Shown: positions 45,101 through 56,967, counted from the first letter of the stretch. The stretch: 64,000 nucleotides of DNA from Siderastrea siderea (GCA_964030785.1 OZ034971.1:15079679-15143678); one strand, 5' to 3'. Numbers and translations: made by a program. The notes: generated by a model not told the origin, from the letters alone.

Positions 45101-48100
45101 CCCCAATTTTGACAAATCAGCTCTCATAACTCGACATGGCCTCAGTGGTTGTTAGTTGAAAAATATTAAAAATAATTCGCTGACGACCCTTTTTCTCAGT
45201 TAAATTTGATTTGAGTGGGTCTGTTAGGTAAATAATTTGAACCCGTGTCATCCTTTCAGTTAAACTCAACCTTTGAAATGGGCTTTTGCCAACACTGGGC
45301 AGCTAAAATAATAGCTGAATTCGATGATGCGTGGGCAGAAAAGTTGAAAAAAAAACAAACTTCTAAAACACAGATTTTCTTCGATTTTTCATAAAACGTA
45401 GATGATCAATAAAGAAAGTGATCTATCAAAAGAAACTCTTTGGTCACTGAACATTTAAGAGAGTTAAATCTGTGCATAGATATTAAAATGCCCACTAGCA
45501 CTATAAATCTCTACATTTCTTAGACAGCGCGTGCTTAATGCATGATGTGGCATGACATGGTGACATGAATTGCGTGCGTAGTAAGGATGCACAGAAACAA
45601 TTAGCGCGAACGTCCTTAAATTTGACCCTTGTAGGCCTTTGTAAAAGTCAATTTTTAAAAAGCAAACCATTACAGTATACTGAAAATTACCAGCAGAAAT
45701 TAAATTAAAATGTTCTTTAAATAACTCTTATTTGGCCCATGTTGGCCTAAACAGTTGACTATAGTACACGTTACATTAGTTCAGAAGTTTCAGGGATTGA
45801 AGTCAAGTGTACCGCTTCACTCTTGACTGGAAAGATCAGATGAATTAGTACATACTAGTATTAATAGTAATTCAGGTAACTGCATTGCTGTCACATTGCT
45901 GTCTGATGATCATTTAACCAGGCATGCCACAACAAAGTTGTATGCTAATAGTTTCGGAATTCTTTACTTCGACGGAGGGAATTCTTTCTGTTAAACTTCA
46001 TGCACACATCACAGTATTGTACATCACAGCCCTGCAGCAGTCCACGATTTTTGACATTCTACAGCCTCCCATAGAAAGAGTTTTTTGCCTTCCTATTGTT
46101 GTCGTAGCCTTCAGGGAAGAGAAAGCAATCAAAATCCCTCTACTGCACATATACACGTACAGTATTTTGAAAGTTTTTTGGGGGAGCAGGGGACAAGAAA
46201 GTAGTGTTTTTGTCGCATTCCTCAAAATCTCAAATTTCATGAAAATGGTGCTGCTCTCTCAGGTGGTTTAGTTTTTAAGACAACATTAGGTTTCTTCCCT
46301 GTCCAGATGGAAAGACATCATTTAGTTATTTATTTATTTATTTATTTTTTTTTTTAAGAATGCTTTATTTAACGTGCACCAAGTGTTACAACTGGCAAAA
46401 TTAAATATTAAATAATTACAAAGAAAACTAATCAGCTAATTAGCACAAAAAGTGAAATGAAAGGAAGTGAAGAGAAAAAAATGGCGGGCAAGCAAGCAAT
46501 TAAAGAAAAGAAAAACATTGATACATGAAGGGCCCGGTGGACAAAGGGTGTAAGTGACGATTTGAGGTTAAACTTGAAATTGCTCCTATTTAGCTGAACA
46601 TTGGCACACAGGCTGGTTTTCATGTGAGGAACGCCGTTGCGCACTTATTTCTTGACCTGAGATCTAAAATTTGAAGAATTAGCGTATTACTTTTGCTTAG
46701 AACTGACACAAAGAAAACAACAGGACCGCGGATTCTAGGTTGAATTCCTTTGTTTTAGTTCAGGCAGAGAACAAAAGAAATCTTTCACGCATCACTTGAG
46801 CGAGTTCAGTTCAACAACACTTTTCACGCAAAAGTAATACGCTAATTCTTCAAATTTTAGATCTCAGGTCAAGAAATAAGTGCGCAACAGCGTTCCTCAC
46901 ATGAAAACCAGCCTGTGTGCCAATGTTCAGCTAAATAGGAGCAATTTCGATTTTAACCTCAAATCGTCACTTACGCCCTTTTTCCACCGGGCCCTTCACA
47001 TATCTGTAATGCTATGGTGCAGAAGTGCTACTGGGTTGAAAGGACTGAGAGGTTTTGTTAGCTTAGTGAAATGATTCTTGGGGGTAAGGTCTGTCATTGC
47101 AAGATTGGTAGAAGAGGTTTCCATTTCTTTGCAACTATTCTACCATCGTTTTCGATTTTGAAAACGTAAAATAAGTACAATAAAAAACCGTTCAATTTTG
47201 GAGTGCATTCTTTGCAGATCTGCAAGTTTGCAGATCCAAAAGAGATATTTTGCTATCAAGAAACAAAAATTGATATTTAGTTTATATTTGGAGCCATCTG
47301 GCCCCAGACCCAAAGCAGCATCTGCCTCAAGTGACCTAAAGTCTTTCTCAATGATCCTGCCAGACTGCAGCCATGAAAATAAACTGTTCCACAAGGACTG
47401 GGTTTTCTCACATGTCCAACATAGGTGTAACAGGTATTCTGTTTCGTTTAGACAGAAAGTCCACTTTTCACTGTCTATGAATCGTAGTTTGTGTAAGAAA
47501 CTGTTGGTTGATAGTCGCCCACAAATAAAAACAATCACACGTCATTTAAAGTTAAAGATAAAAAGGTAAAGCCTTAAGGAATACTTGACCACCTATATAT
47601 TGGAAATTGTGAGCTTGAAGAGAAGATATGATTCTTCAAGGATTGAACGGACATTTTCTCAAGGGTGAAGAGAACAGGCTCTTCTTCTGTATTACCCAAA
47701 AAAAATATGAAGGACTTTACTGATTGCAACATTATGTTTTGATTTCCTCAAGCATGGACTTGAAGTTTTCTCAAAGGGAAGGCAACTCTTCCACCACGAA
47801 CCACAATCCAAGAGTTTTTGTGAATTTTTGAAATAGTTGTTAACATGTATGTGAAGGCCATGGTAATGTAAAATATCGTATTTCCTCCATTTAGGCCTCC
47901 TACCCCTGCTCCCACAGTTTCTTAGGTCTCATAAAGAGGTGGGCTTAGATGGAGGACTTACAAGGGGACAAACTTATTACATTTGTCCAAAGGTCAAGGC
48001 TCTGTGTTCATGGTGCAAAGATGCCAATTTTTTGTCCACACACAATAATTGTCATGTATTGCAAGAGGGCAATTAGAGGCCTTGTTATTCCTCAAAAAGG

Positions 48101-50958
48101 TGAGTATTTGTTTTGAATTTTGTGTGAAGTTGAAGTTGAGCATGGTACAGTGTAATTCCTGAGTTTGTTGTTGATGTCAGTTAGTTATTAAGTTTAAATT
48201 CCATCAGGACAAGACATTTTGACTCAAATGCCTACTTTGAATGATTTCATTTCTCAGTTTTTTCCTTTCTTTATCAAGATTACTTAAGGTATCTGAAAGG
48301 ACAGAAAAATCTTATCTTCCTCGATTTTGACAAAAATTAATATGTACTAGAGGAAAACAAGAGCTATCGAATGCTAAAAGTTTTAGGTTAAAATCCTATT
48401 TAGTTCAAGAGATAAAAATGCAGGAAATTAAACAAAGTATAAGATTGATGACAGGTGAAGTCAAACATTTTCATCAGCTTATTATAAACCATTGTAACAT
48501 GTCAAATGTTGTGCACAATGTTTGTACTTTTTTGCAAACTTGTGAAATTGCAGTACTCTCCACCAAATTAGCATCTGTCATGTTGTTTTTTTAACTGTTT
48601 TGGTGGTCATCTGTTAAATTTTATCACATAAAAACAAAATCATTGATCAAGTTTCAATCGAACCGGAAATATGGAAACAACTGCAGAGCTTCAGATAGTG
48701 GTCATGCATTTTGTTCTATTAAAACTGATAAACAAAGCGGCCGCATGTTTGTACCTTTTGTTTTATTATTGTCGTATAACACTGTGGATCAATGAAGCAA
48801 ACCTTTGCGTAGGTGTAGAAAAAATAGAGTGAAATTCTTTTAGTTTTCAATTTTATTTATCCTGGAAATGCCTATTGCCCTTTGCAACCTCAAATAAACA
48901 AACAACATGAAGGCATTTCTACAGCTTGAAGAAATAAACTTATGCACATCGAAATACAAACTTCCTTTTCTGAGGTCATCCTAATTCCTTCCTCCTTTGT
49001 TTGCCTTTTCTGTCTGTGCTACAACAATTCAGCCCCTGAGGACATTCTAATTCTTTCTCCCCCTTGGTTTGCCTTTTCTGTCTGCGCTACAACAACTCAG
49101 CCCACAAGTTCAAGCTTCGTCCATCAAGGTCATAATACAGAAAAGAAAAATATCACAATTTAGGGGCAGAAGCAGATCACTGATCAGTGAGTCTTCTACA
49201 GCATGTGTCCGCTTGCTATACTTGATGTGCACATACCACTGACCATCAATGACGTATCTAATTAGCTGGTTGCATTTGATTGGATCAAAGTTGTGAGTTG
49301 GAAACAGCATACATGTAGAAGTTATTACTGTATTTTCTCAGTTAAATGCCGGGCCCTGAATAAATGCCGGGTATAAAAGAGGGAATTGTAAATAAGCCCG
49401 CCAGACATTTTTTGTTGTTGTTGTTTTTGTATAATAAACTTAAGATTTAAGGGCAAGATACTCAGCTGCCACGAAAAACAAATAATTACCGGGCTTTCTT
49501 AAAAAATGCAGGTCCAAATAAACTCTGATTCAAAGAAATGCCAGGTCCACCATGCCAAGTTTGAAATAAATGCCGGGGCATTTAGTTGAGTAAATATGGT
49601 ATTAGAAGTACAGCGCGAAGTGTAAAAAGACAGGAATCAGATAAAACAAAAATGGTTTCAAAAAATTACAGTATTTCTCATTGTTGATGCAATGGCTGTG
49701 GAAATAGTCCTTAAGTTTGGGTGATCTTCAGTAAGGTTTTGCACAGTATAACAATTGAAGGGGTGAGAGCACAACCATCTTACTGTTTGTTAATGTTTAG
49801 GCCATTCTTTTTGTTCAAAATTGCCTGAAGTTTTGCATGGGACCTTCAGTTCATTCAAAAAACATTTGCCCAAAGACTTTTTTAACATAGTTTGAAGAAG
49901 TTGTTTGAATGGCCGCACAAACGTCACTTAGTGAAATCGGGTAAGTGGATTTGAGTGCATATTCCAATGGAAAAAAGGTTGCTGAAGTTTATTCTAGTTT
50001 CAGTAAGCTTGTTTTGCATATTTTGACTGAGGATGTGAAGCCATGTTCCATTCACTGAATTTGCTGCATGAAAGCCTTGTTTGATACTTACAATTTTCTT
50101 TGTTATTGGAAGAAACAAAAACATTAACATCAATTTTTATGATGCATCTGAACTCTTGTTGAAATAAATTTTGTCATACCATTGTCAAAGTTTGCTGTAA
50201 AGGCTCATGGATCTACATGAACTTTGACAATGTCTATCAATAAGAATACAGATGCATAAAAACTGATGTCAATTTGTTAAATGGAAAACAATCTCTAAAG
50301 ATTGCCTTGTACACTCACAAATGTATGACTGTACAAATATGTTATCTAAAGGCCTACATCGATCTGAGGTCTACAGTATGCCCCTTGGCCTATGGCCTTG
50401 GGCTATAGCACTGTACAAAGTACCTACAAGGCCCTCCCCGAAAGTAAACAACATTTACTTTTGGTATCTCAGTGACAATTAAGGAAAACAGGGAGCTATA
50501 GCAATGAACATAACACATGCATATCACACAGACACAAATATCTTCATATATTGCAATTACATGCACCACTGTTCAACTTCAAGTTAAATAAAAACAATCT
50601 TGCTACCAACAAATTTTAAAGCCATGCACTGGAAAGCTAACTCAGGCATTGTTTATACCTACCTTTGAGGGACCGTCTCTCATCTTCTTCATCTGATCTT
50701 TGTACTTCATGAGTTCAGCATCGAGTTTGCTAATTTTCTTTTCTATAGACTCTCCTCGACTGTCCACCTATTCAACAGATTTAAATCTAAAATGTAGGTC
50801 GCAAACAAGAAATTGACTACTAAAGGTGAAGCTGACGTTAGCTAGGGCGGCATGTTGTCAAGTAAGATTCGAACTTCACAAAGACTTACGTTCGAAATAG
50901 CATCCGTGAGATTTGGTGGGGGTTCTTTTGGCTTACCCCGTCCAAATAATCTATTCAT
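39108..50958 (-). CDS. CHMP5: Charged multivesicular body protein 5 (ESCRT-III, Vps60)
   Basis: Eight exons, hand-assembled: 50958-50890, 50767-50663, 44400-44354, 41947-41854, 41430-41359, 40896-40785, 40106-39988, 39158-39108. All junctions are GT-AG and phases close to 222 residues; human CHMP5 has 219. The N-terminus [20 protein letters not shown] and the basic helix [20 protein letters not shown] match the family, as do [13 protein letters not shown], the acidic block [15 protein letters not shown] and the end DEFGLP. CHMP5 is an ESCRT-III accessory subunit that binds VTA1/LIP5 through its C-terminal part and helps recycle ESCRT-III via VPS4 on endosomes. The basic N-terminal half and acidic C-terminal half are both intact. 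Introns 2 (6.3 kb) and 3 (2.4 kb) are full of repeats. No break seen. Confidence 0.95.
41948..44353. other. CHMP5 intron 3
   Basis: No gene recognised. Two copies of a phrase near CACAATATGGTGAAA...TGACAACCTATGGG lie at about 42400-42460 and 42500-42560, a local duplication. A C run follows at 42599-42612. Confidence 0.5.
44870..45728. mobile_element. Inverted-repeat element with TTAAGGACGTTC ends inside a direct duplication (CHMP5 intron 2)
   Basis: The element is 44949-45619. TTAAGGACGTTC at 44949 is mirrored at 45608-45619. About 80 bases containing CCATTACAGT and AAAATGTTCTTTAAATAACT occur on both sides (44870-44950 and 45645-45728). The interior has no transposase. TTAA at the outer edge may be part of the target or of the element. 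Confidence 0.6.
46526..46999. repeat. Large inverted repeat, 171-base arms (CHMP5 intron 2)
   Basis: The left arm is 46526-46696 and the right arm 46828-46999, nearly identical, with a spacer of about 130 bases. The outer ends read TGAAGGGCCCGGTGG. The same peptide ([19 protein letters not shown]) can be read outward from each arm, a by-product of the symmetry. Non-coding MITE-like element or foldback. Confidence 0.8.
47140..47538 (-). pseudogene. Tx1/L1-like LINE ORF2 C-terminal relic
   Basis: A 132-residue frame with the Cys/His ending [16 protein letters not shown]...[10 protein letters not shown] and a downstream FLIAKYLFW block, as at the end of Tx1/L1 ORF2. The first Cys pair is partly lost. 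It lies in CHMP5 intron 2 on the same strand as the gene. Confidence 0.7.
47539..50662. other. Rest of CHMP5 intron 2
   Basis: No gene seen. A tandem pair of about 67-base units containing TTTGCCTTTTCTGTCTG lies at 48977-49110. An inverted-repeat MITE at 49327-49603 has ends near TACTGTATTTTCTCAGTTAA and inner ATAAATGCCGGG phrases in both orientations. Confidence 0.5.
49327..49603. repeat. MITE-like inverted repeat with ATGCCGGG phrases
   Basis: The left end TACTGTATTTTCTCAGTTAA is mirrored imperfectly at the right end by a sequence reading TACCATATTTACTCAACTAA on the other strand. Inside, TAAATGCCGGG recurs in both directions. No coding sequence. Confidence 0.65.
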
Positions 50959-51939
50959 TTTGCGGCAAAATATACGTTTCTCTCTCCCTTACGTTACTGA
51001 AGAAAACTACTGCAGTTTCCTTTACGAAATTTGCAAGGCTCTCCTTCGATCACGTGATTATATTCTAAATATAGAAGCAGTATGACGTTATGTTTTGATT
51101 TTGACCGTGACGATATAAGCGACTCAATACAAAGTAATAATAGTGAAATAGTGACTTGTTCACAAGCTTCAGATCAGACGAATGATATCCTGTTTCAGTT
51201 GAATCTGCAGAAAACAAAGGGAAAATCGGTTTTCGCAATCCACGATAGCGGCTAATCAGCGAAAGACCCTGGGTATGAGTCTGACCATTTACAGAGTCTG
51301 AAATAGGTTCGAAATGCGTACATGGCGATGGCCAAAACAACAGGCCGCTTGTTAGGCCGAGTGAAAGGAGACGGTCCTTTTGGCCTTGTAGGGCCTGTGA
51401 TGTCATCACTTGCAGTGATAGTAGATGTTTTCAGGATAACCAACTGATGCACCAGGCAAAATTCTAACAAAAGGTGCCTATGCTAAAGCGATCAGGGAAA
51501 ATTGACCAGAGTTACACACAGCCAAAAAGCGAGGAAGCAAATTTGGCCTTGGCACTGGTTGCTACTTCTTGTTAATCCTTTCCTGCAAGGTTTAGGTCAT
51601 GGTGAGCAGTAGTTGCTACAGCAGGAGTCCCTACCATAGGTAGCCCAAACGTAATTTAAGAGTTTGTATGGAAAATCGAACTGAGAATTCACAAAAAAAA
51701 ATAATAATCATCATAAATAAAGACTTAGTCAAACAAAGCACTTTAGTCCGTATAAGATTTAGATTTAGATTTAGATTTAGTCCCAAAGGTGCTCCATTGT
51801 TACGGCTACGGTCTGGTAAGGACTAGTAAACTATTTCGCTTTGAATGCTCGTGTTAGTGTAGTCAGAATCTATGGCAAATTCTATAAGCTCTTCAAAAGC
51901 CACAGACCAGCCGAGATGAACCTCCCCGACGTTCATTTA
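50959..51939. other. Upstream flank of CHMP5
   Basis: Contains the probable CHMP5 promoter next to 50958. No other gene recognised. A short GATTTA hexamer array lies at 51755-51780. Confidence 0.45.
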
Positions 51940-52200
51940 AAGTTTTCCTTGTAGTCAGACTTGGCGAACGAAAACAAAACAATAACGTATGGTACATGAA
52001 GGTGCCGTTAGGAAAGAACGAAATTGGAAAGTTCTTGTCGAAAGGTATCGAGAAAGCCGGAATTCAGGTACCTGGTTCAAAAATAAGCAACCACTCTGTG
52101 AGGAAGACCTGTATTTCGAGGCTACTTGATGCAAACACACCAGAGAACTTTGTGGCTCAACTAAGCGGACACACAAAAAAAGAAGCTTCTCCTTCTCCTA
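51940..52200 (+). pseudogene. Crypton-type tyrosine recombinase relic
   Basis: A 71-residue frame from 51996, with WYM just before it, contains GIQVPGSKISNHSVRKTCIS and ENFVAQLSGH. The HSVRKT and LSGH blocks match the second Arg-box of tyrosine recombinases in the Crypton/DUF3504 group (KIAA1958-like). The catalytic Tyr and the rest of the domain are absent; after LSGH the sequence diverges into a Ser/Pro end. It is a fragment. Confidence 0.65.
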
Positions 52201-53267
52201 GTGTGGGCTAGTGTGATATTATGTGCGAAATAAAGTGCTCAGGTGGCCTAAGCAGGCAGAAGATACCTTGACATACATCTCCGGTAACGTTTGTGATGAA
52301 AATTCCCCAAAGTGCATTTGACGGAAGTACTCGACTTCACTTGTGAAACGTCTGGAGATGTGCTGACTGTCAATGTGTCACCTGAGAAGGACTGACATAA
52401 GGCTCTGCAGAATTGCAAACGGGGATGTTCATGAAGACGAAGATGACAGCAAAAATGAAAACGAAGCTGAGATGCCAACTGATGGTGATCACCAAGAAGT
52501 GACAGATCAGAAACTTCCACCAAGGTTGGAGGGTGTCAGTTTGTCAGAGCGAAGACTGAACAAGGCGTTTCTTATAAGGCTAAACCATTTCATTTAGACT
52601 GACAACTTAACTTTGGTCTTAACAGTTGAAACACTTCGCTTTTTCAAATCGTTTGCCCTTACCTCGACTTCTCCGACCCTGTAAATTTTGCAAAAAAAAA
52701 AACAAGCAAACAAACAAAAAACAAAAAAAAACAAAAAAACCCGTGACTGTGCATTTTGCTAGTAGCCAGCAATGAATGGAGAAAAGGGTTGCAGACATTC
52801 ATCAAGTAGTTGTATTGCGACAAAGATATAACGTTTTCATGCGTTAATGGCCCATGTTTCCTTTAAAAAAAGAAAAATGCAACAAGGTATTTTCACATGA
52901 CATTGGTTGCCATATTGGTTTTGCTAACAGTTCCTAAGGAAAGAAAGATAACTTCTTTTTGGTGAATGAATTGCATTCATTTGAAAACATTTTCTGTTGT
53001 TTGGGAATTTGGAGCACAAGTATGGTGACCGCGACACTTACGCGCTATAATAATTGAGTCGTACATGGAAACGGAAGCTACAACGGGCATTGAATCGCCT
53101 CTAAATTGGATTTCCTTTTTCGTTCTAGTCAGCAAGCATTGACAAAGGAACGTTTTTGTAGTGAACACAGCAACGTCCCGCCAGTTACATCTGCAGTAAA
53201 ATTATAGATCAGGCAAATTCTTAAACTGTGTTGGGTCTTCTTTTTTTTGATAGGTTTTAACGTTTAT
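52201..53267. other. Non-coding stretch
   Basis: No family recognised. An A-rich run lies at 52692-52740. A 16-base segment at 52669-52684 (minus strand) sits between a good acceptor and a good donor, but nothing else supports an exon. Confidence 0.35.
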
Positions 53268-53395
53268 ACCCCTGTTGTCGTCAATACTTCGTAAACGATT
53301 CTCAGATCGCAAAATTGCGTGCGGCTGAAGTGCTCGTAAAATTCTGTTGTAATTCTTCTGACAGAAACAAAGCTATTTTGCTTGTTTTAGGCTGG
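53268..53395. repeat. Segmental-duplication block X, copy 1
   Basis: Shares TTATACCCCTGTT at its start and GGCTGAAG, TGCTC and ACAAAGCT phrases in order with 60597-60720. The last part of that block occurs again at 63946-64000. It marks the edge of a repeating unit that also carries the sulfotransferase-like genes. Confidence 0.6.
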
Positions 53396-53512
53396 GTACA
53401 CCTGTTTCTATGCTTTCTTTGTTTTCATTTAAATCACTTAAGTCCTTCATGTAGTTGCATAGTTTAAGTTGCCTAGTGTGTTTACTTTCCCAAAACTGTA
53501 GCGACTTACCTT

Positions 53513-53601
53513 CGTTTCAGAGTGACCAGGAGTCTTAGAAGATCTAAAACCAAATAGGAGGCTAGTCCACAACAGAGCATTACTGTCAGCAAAACTTTCC
53601 T
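53513..53601 (-). other. Exon-like segment, hydrophobic in one frame
   Basis: On the minus strand TTATTTTCAG precedes and GTAAGTCG follows this segment, both near consensus. One frame encodes a strongly hydrophobic stretch starting KVLLTVMLCCGLASYLVLDL, like a membrane span. No partner exon was established, so this may be a chance or decayed exon. Confidence 0.25.
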
Positions 53602-54625
53602 GAAAATAATTAGCGAGGGTTTGAGTAAGGGCCAACTTCATATCGGTCTATTACTAGTGGTATCATTTCAACCTGAAAAACGTGAATTTAGATGAAGGAT
53701 AAGCAGGAGTCTCTTCATGTATGGATTTGAACATCCCAATGGCTTTGGTAGACAGCTTCGGAGATTTCAAGTGATTCATAACGATTTGTTACTTGAGCAC
53801 GTGTTGACAATTAGTGAGGTGAATCAGTGACCGGATTCGCCAAAGAATGCACCGGTAATACTGTCGTTTATTTTGCCGGTATCTTTTTGATTTTCTTTTG
53901 AAGGTCGTAAAGTTGACGCGAGAGACTCAGGTAGAGCGTCGATATGAAGACTTTTAAGGTTTGATCTTGTGGCTTTAAGTTCAGCTTTCAATAGACGAAG
54001 CTTAACCACCAGTCTTGACCCTCATTGTACTAACTATTGCAGACCCAGAGGCTTTCTTCACATCTTCCAGGTTCTTAAGTTCGTGGGGGCAGGGAAGGGG
54101 AGACGGGGGGAGGGGCAGTGAGGGGGGGGGCAGTGAGGGCCCTCCCCAACGTGCCCTCTCTCGCGATACATATAATGACCGGTCCCTGAAGGCCATTTTT
54201 GCTATAGCAATAGATGATACATTTGGAATTCAAATTTCTAAAGATTGTGCAAGGCTTCCAAAGATTCCTGAGGAAGGTCAGACGATGTTTCTAACTACAG
54301 TATACTTAAATAAATTTGTAACATATACCCTAAAATTCCGATTATAAGCCCTCGCGTATAAGCCCACCCAGTTATAGGCCCACCAACTTGGCTAAAATAA
54401 AGGTTCCTTCAAAATATGTTTGTCAATCTAACTAAAAAACCCTTACGAGGGCTTGTAACCGAGATTTCACGGCAATATGCGAAACTGTGACAAACGCTAG
54501 GAAACTATCATAAATTCGACCCACGTAACACGGAAATAGCTGGAATAGACAGAATCAGTGCCACGGCTTTCCGACTTTCTGATTGGTTGCTTATTTGATA
54601 GAATGGCTTAGAGTGATATCTTGCA

Positions 54626-55169
54626 TTACCGTACCCAAATTGTGAATTAGCCAATCAGAAGCCTTGTTTACTGTCATGATTTTCTACGATATCAAGTCAC
54701 TGACCTGATATCCTACGATATCATGGACAGTTTGTGAAACTCGCATTTTTTTTTTTTGCAGACTTTAGAGGCAAAAATTACAACAGAAATACAACGAAAC
54801 GTAAAACTATTACATTTGTTAAACGAGCAAGTAATTTGTTTAACGGTAAGAGAGGGGAAAAAATACAATTTCGCGCCAAAATTGGAAGCGGCTACACTGG
54901 CGGGCGCTCGCGTGAACTTTACGGACAGCGCTGAAACTTTTTTGGTTTCAAAATGGAGCCGGATTTTCCAAATTTCTTACTTAACTTGGACTTCCAAGAT
55001 TCAGAAAATAAAACTTCAAACAAAAGAATTAAATAAAATGGCAGATGAGGAGTTAGAGAAGAGTATTGACGACCAGAAAAGTGTAAATACGTGTCGCTCT
55101 ACAACGCCTGACTGATCACGGTAACTGAAAAAAAAACGCCGGGTTTTAGGACGAATTTGGGTACGGTAA
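54626..55169. mobile_element. DNA element with TTACCGTACCCAAATT ends
   Basis: TTACCGTACCCAAATT starts at 54626 and its mirror ends at 55169. The paralogous site in copy B (about 62735) lacks this whole insertion. A 119-codon frame inside (54756-55115) has no recognised domain. Non-autonomous or decayed. Confidence 0.65.
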
Positions 55170-55170
55170 A

Positions 55171-55333
55171 TACCTAATCGCACCTTTTTTGATACGCTTC
55201 GGCAGCATATCAAGCTCGTTTGGTCTCACCATGGGTATTTTGGCTCGACTGCGTCTCGCCAAAATACGAACCATGGCTCGACCAAACTCGCCAGATATGC
55301 CGCCGAAGCGTACCAAAAAGGTACGATTAGGTA
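55171..55333. repeat. Hairpin MITE next to the previous element
   Basis: TACCTAATCG at 55171 is mirrored at 55324-55333. Arms of about 75 bases share GATACGCTTCGGC-like, CTCGTTTGGTC and TATTTTGGC blocks. It is also absent from copy B. Confidence 0.75.
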
Positions 55334-56814
55334 TAAGAATTACTTCATTGGTATATAAATTATCGGAAATAAGCTCTGAAGGCCAGGTTGCAAGAATGTC
55401 CAGCTTAGCTATCAGTGTCATGCTTGCGGCTACACGTACACAACAACCTGTGGTTTAACAAAGACGGGCCCTTGCAACCTGGAGTTACTGAATTTGTGAG
55501 CCTAGTGGTTCATGAGATAAACGAGTTCCTAACATTTTAAGAATATTTTTCTCCTACAGTCAAACCTGTATTAAGCGTTTACCCACGGGAATGGCTAAGT
55601 GACCGCTAAATACAGGTTGACCGCTTAATGCAGGTTCCAGCAAATTCCACGTATTAATATTATCACGAATTCTTTAGATGAAGTTAGCGTAGCCTGGTGA
55701 TCATCGTGCGTACCTGGGGCACGTGCGGTCCGGGATTCGATTCTCACAGACGAAAATAATTTTGCCTCTTTTTATTTATGACTTCAATGACTATTTATGA
55801 CTTATTTTCAGAAATTCGTGACTACCAGCGGAAAAAAAATGTGGAGCTCCACAGTTTAGGCTTGGCTTAATCTATATATCATCAATTTGGTTAAAGTCTA
55901 AGCTTGTTTTCACCGCTAAATGTTTTGATTCGACAAAATTGATCCAGTGTAGATTCTAGCGTTTTTGTTCCCTCTTTATATGAGCTAGATTTCAAATGCG
56001 TGAATTGGAATAATATGTCTGAACATAATGCCACACTTTTCACAACCAAATAAACTCATAATCATTCATGCAATTTATTCCGGGAATTTACTTCCTCTTT
56101 TATCCAGAAAAGGCTTCAAAAAGCCTCTGAACGTCCAAGGCCGAAATTTATGCTTCATTTTTCAGTTGCCGACATTCGGATAAGCTGATACCTCAGCTTC
56201 TGTTTGAGAAAAATGCTATATTCTGTCCTGGAATAATTAATTCGTTGCTTTGATTCCTCCAACGTCCAGTCAATTTGAATCGAGTCTACTAGAGCTTCCC
56301 TTTTTGCTTTCACCTTTATAGTGGCGTATTTTGATCCGTATAATGTCCAAAATCCTCCTGAAAAGTGTTGCGTACAACAGTCGGTTGGGCCACCAGTTTT
56401 TCAGACTGATGTAATTTCGATCGACTGACAAACTCTTTCTAAGGTCCCCTAAGACTTCCAAATATAAGGAAGATGGAGGCATTGCAATAGCCTACAACAG
56501 CCATGTCGTCAAGAAAACCAAGGTCAAAACATAACAAAACAAAACTTAAGCAAGTGACACTCACTTCTCCAACCCGCGATATGGCCATTACCTTACGCAT
56601 GTGAACAGCCACATCACCCGGGCAGGTGGCAGCCATGGACAGCTGTTTCGTAGTCTAGCTTATCATCTGCCCTTTACTGCCGAGGCGAGTGCAAAGCACT
56701 CCTTTAAGCGTCAGCTTCACCGTACATATGTGGTAGCTGTTGGCTGGGAACTGCACGGCAGTCCTCCCATGGCTTGCGTATCTGCATGCGTATGCGTGAC
56801 AGGATGACGTCGAT

Positions 56815-56932
56815 GACGGGAATGCCTCGAATCATGTTCGCGTGACTACATACCCACAGCCAACACACGCGAACATGATTCGAGGCATTCCCGTCATGTT
56901 CGCGTGACTACATACCCACAGCCAACACACGC
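56815..56932. repeat. Promoter-proximal inverted plus direct duplication
   Basis: A 28-base block at 56815-56842 is repeated in reverse complement at 56868-56895. A 38-base block at 56833-56870 (starting CATGTTCGCGTGACTACATA) is repeated directly at 56895-56932. Copy B has only one version of this segment (about 62870-62910). It lies 36-153 bases before the start codon of the first sulfotransferase-like gene. Confidence 0.9.
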
Positions 56933-56967
56933 CATAAAACGAAGAAATTAGAAGCCCGGCATTAATT

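Larger units (their letters stand above)
53824..56784. other. 5' part of segmental-duplication copy A
   Basis: Stretches at 54042-54310, 54488-54625, and 55336-55455 match copy B at 61919-62145, 62600-62735 and 62735-62851 in the same order. A minus-strand frame at 53824-54009 (61 codons) resembles no family. A patch at 55556-55640 with AACCTGTATTAAGCG and its mirrored form looks like pogo/Tigger-type transposon ends. Confidence 0.5.

Noticed and set aside
46432..47074. Two similar short peptides on opposite strands
   Set aside because: Mirror images caused by the 171-base inverted repeat; no family match.
52669..52684. 16-base possible micro-exon, minus strand
   Set aside because: Only splice-like flanks support it; no in-phase partner found.
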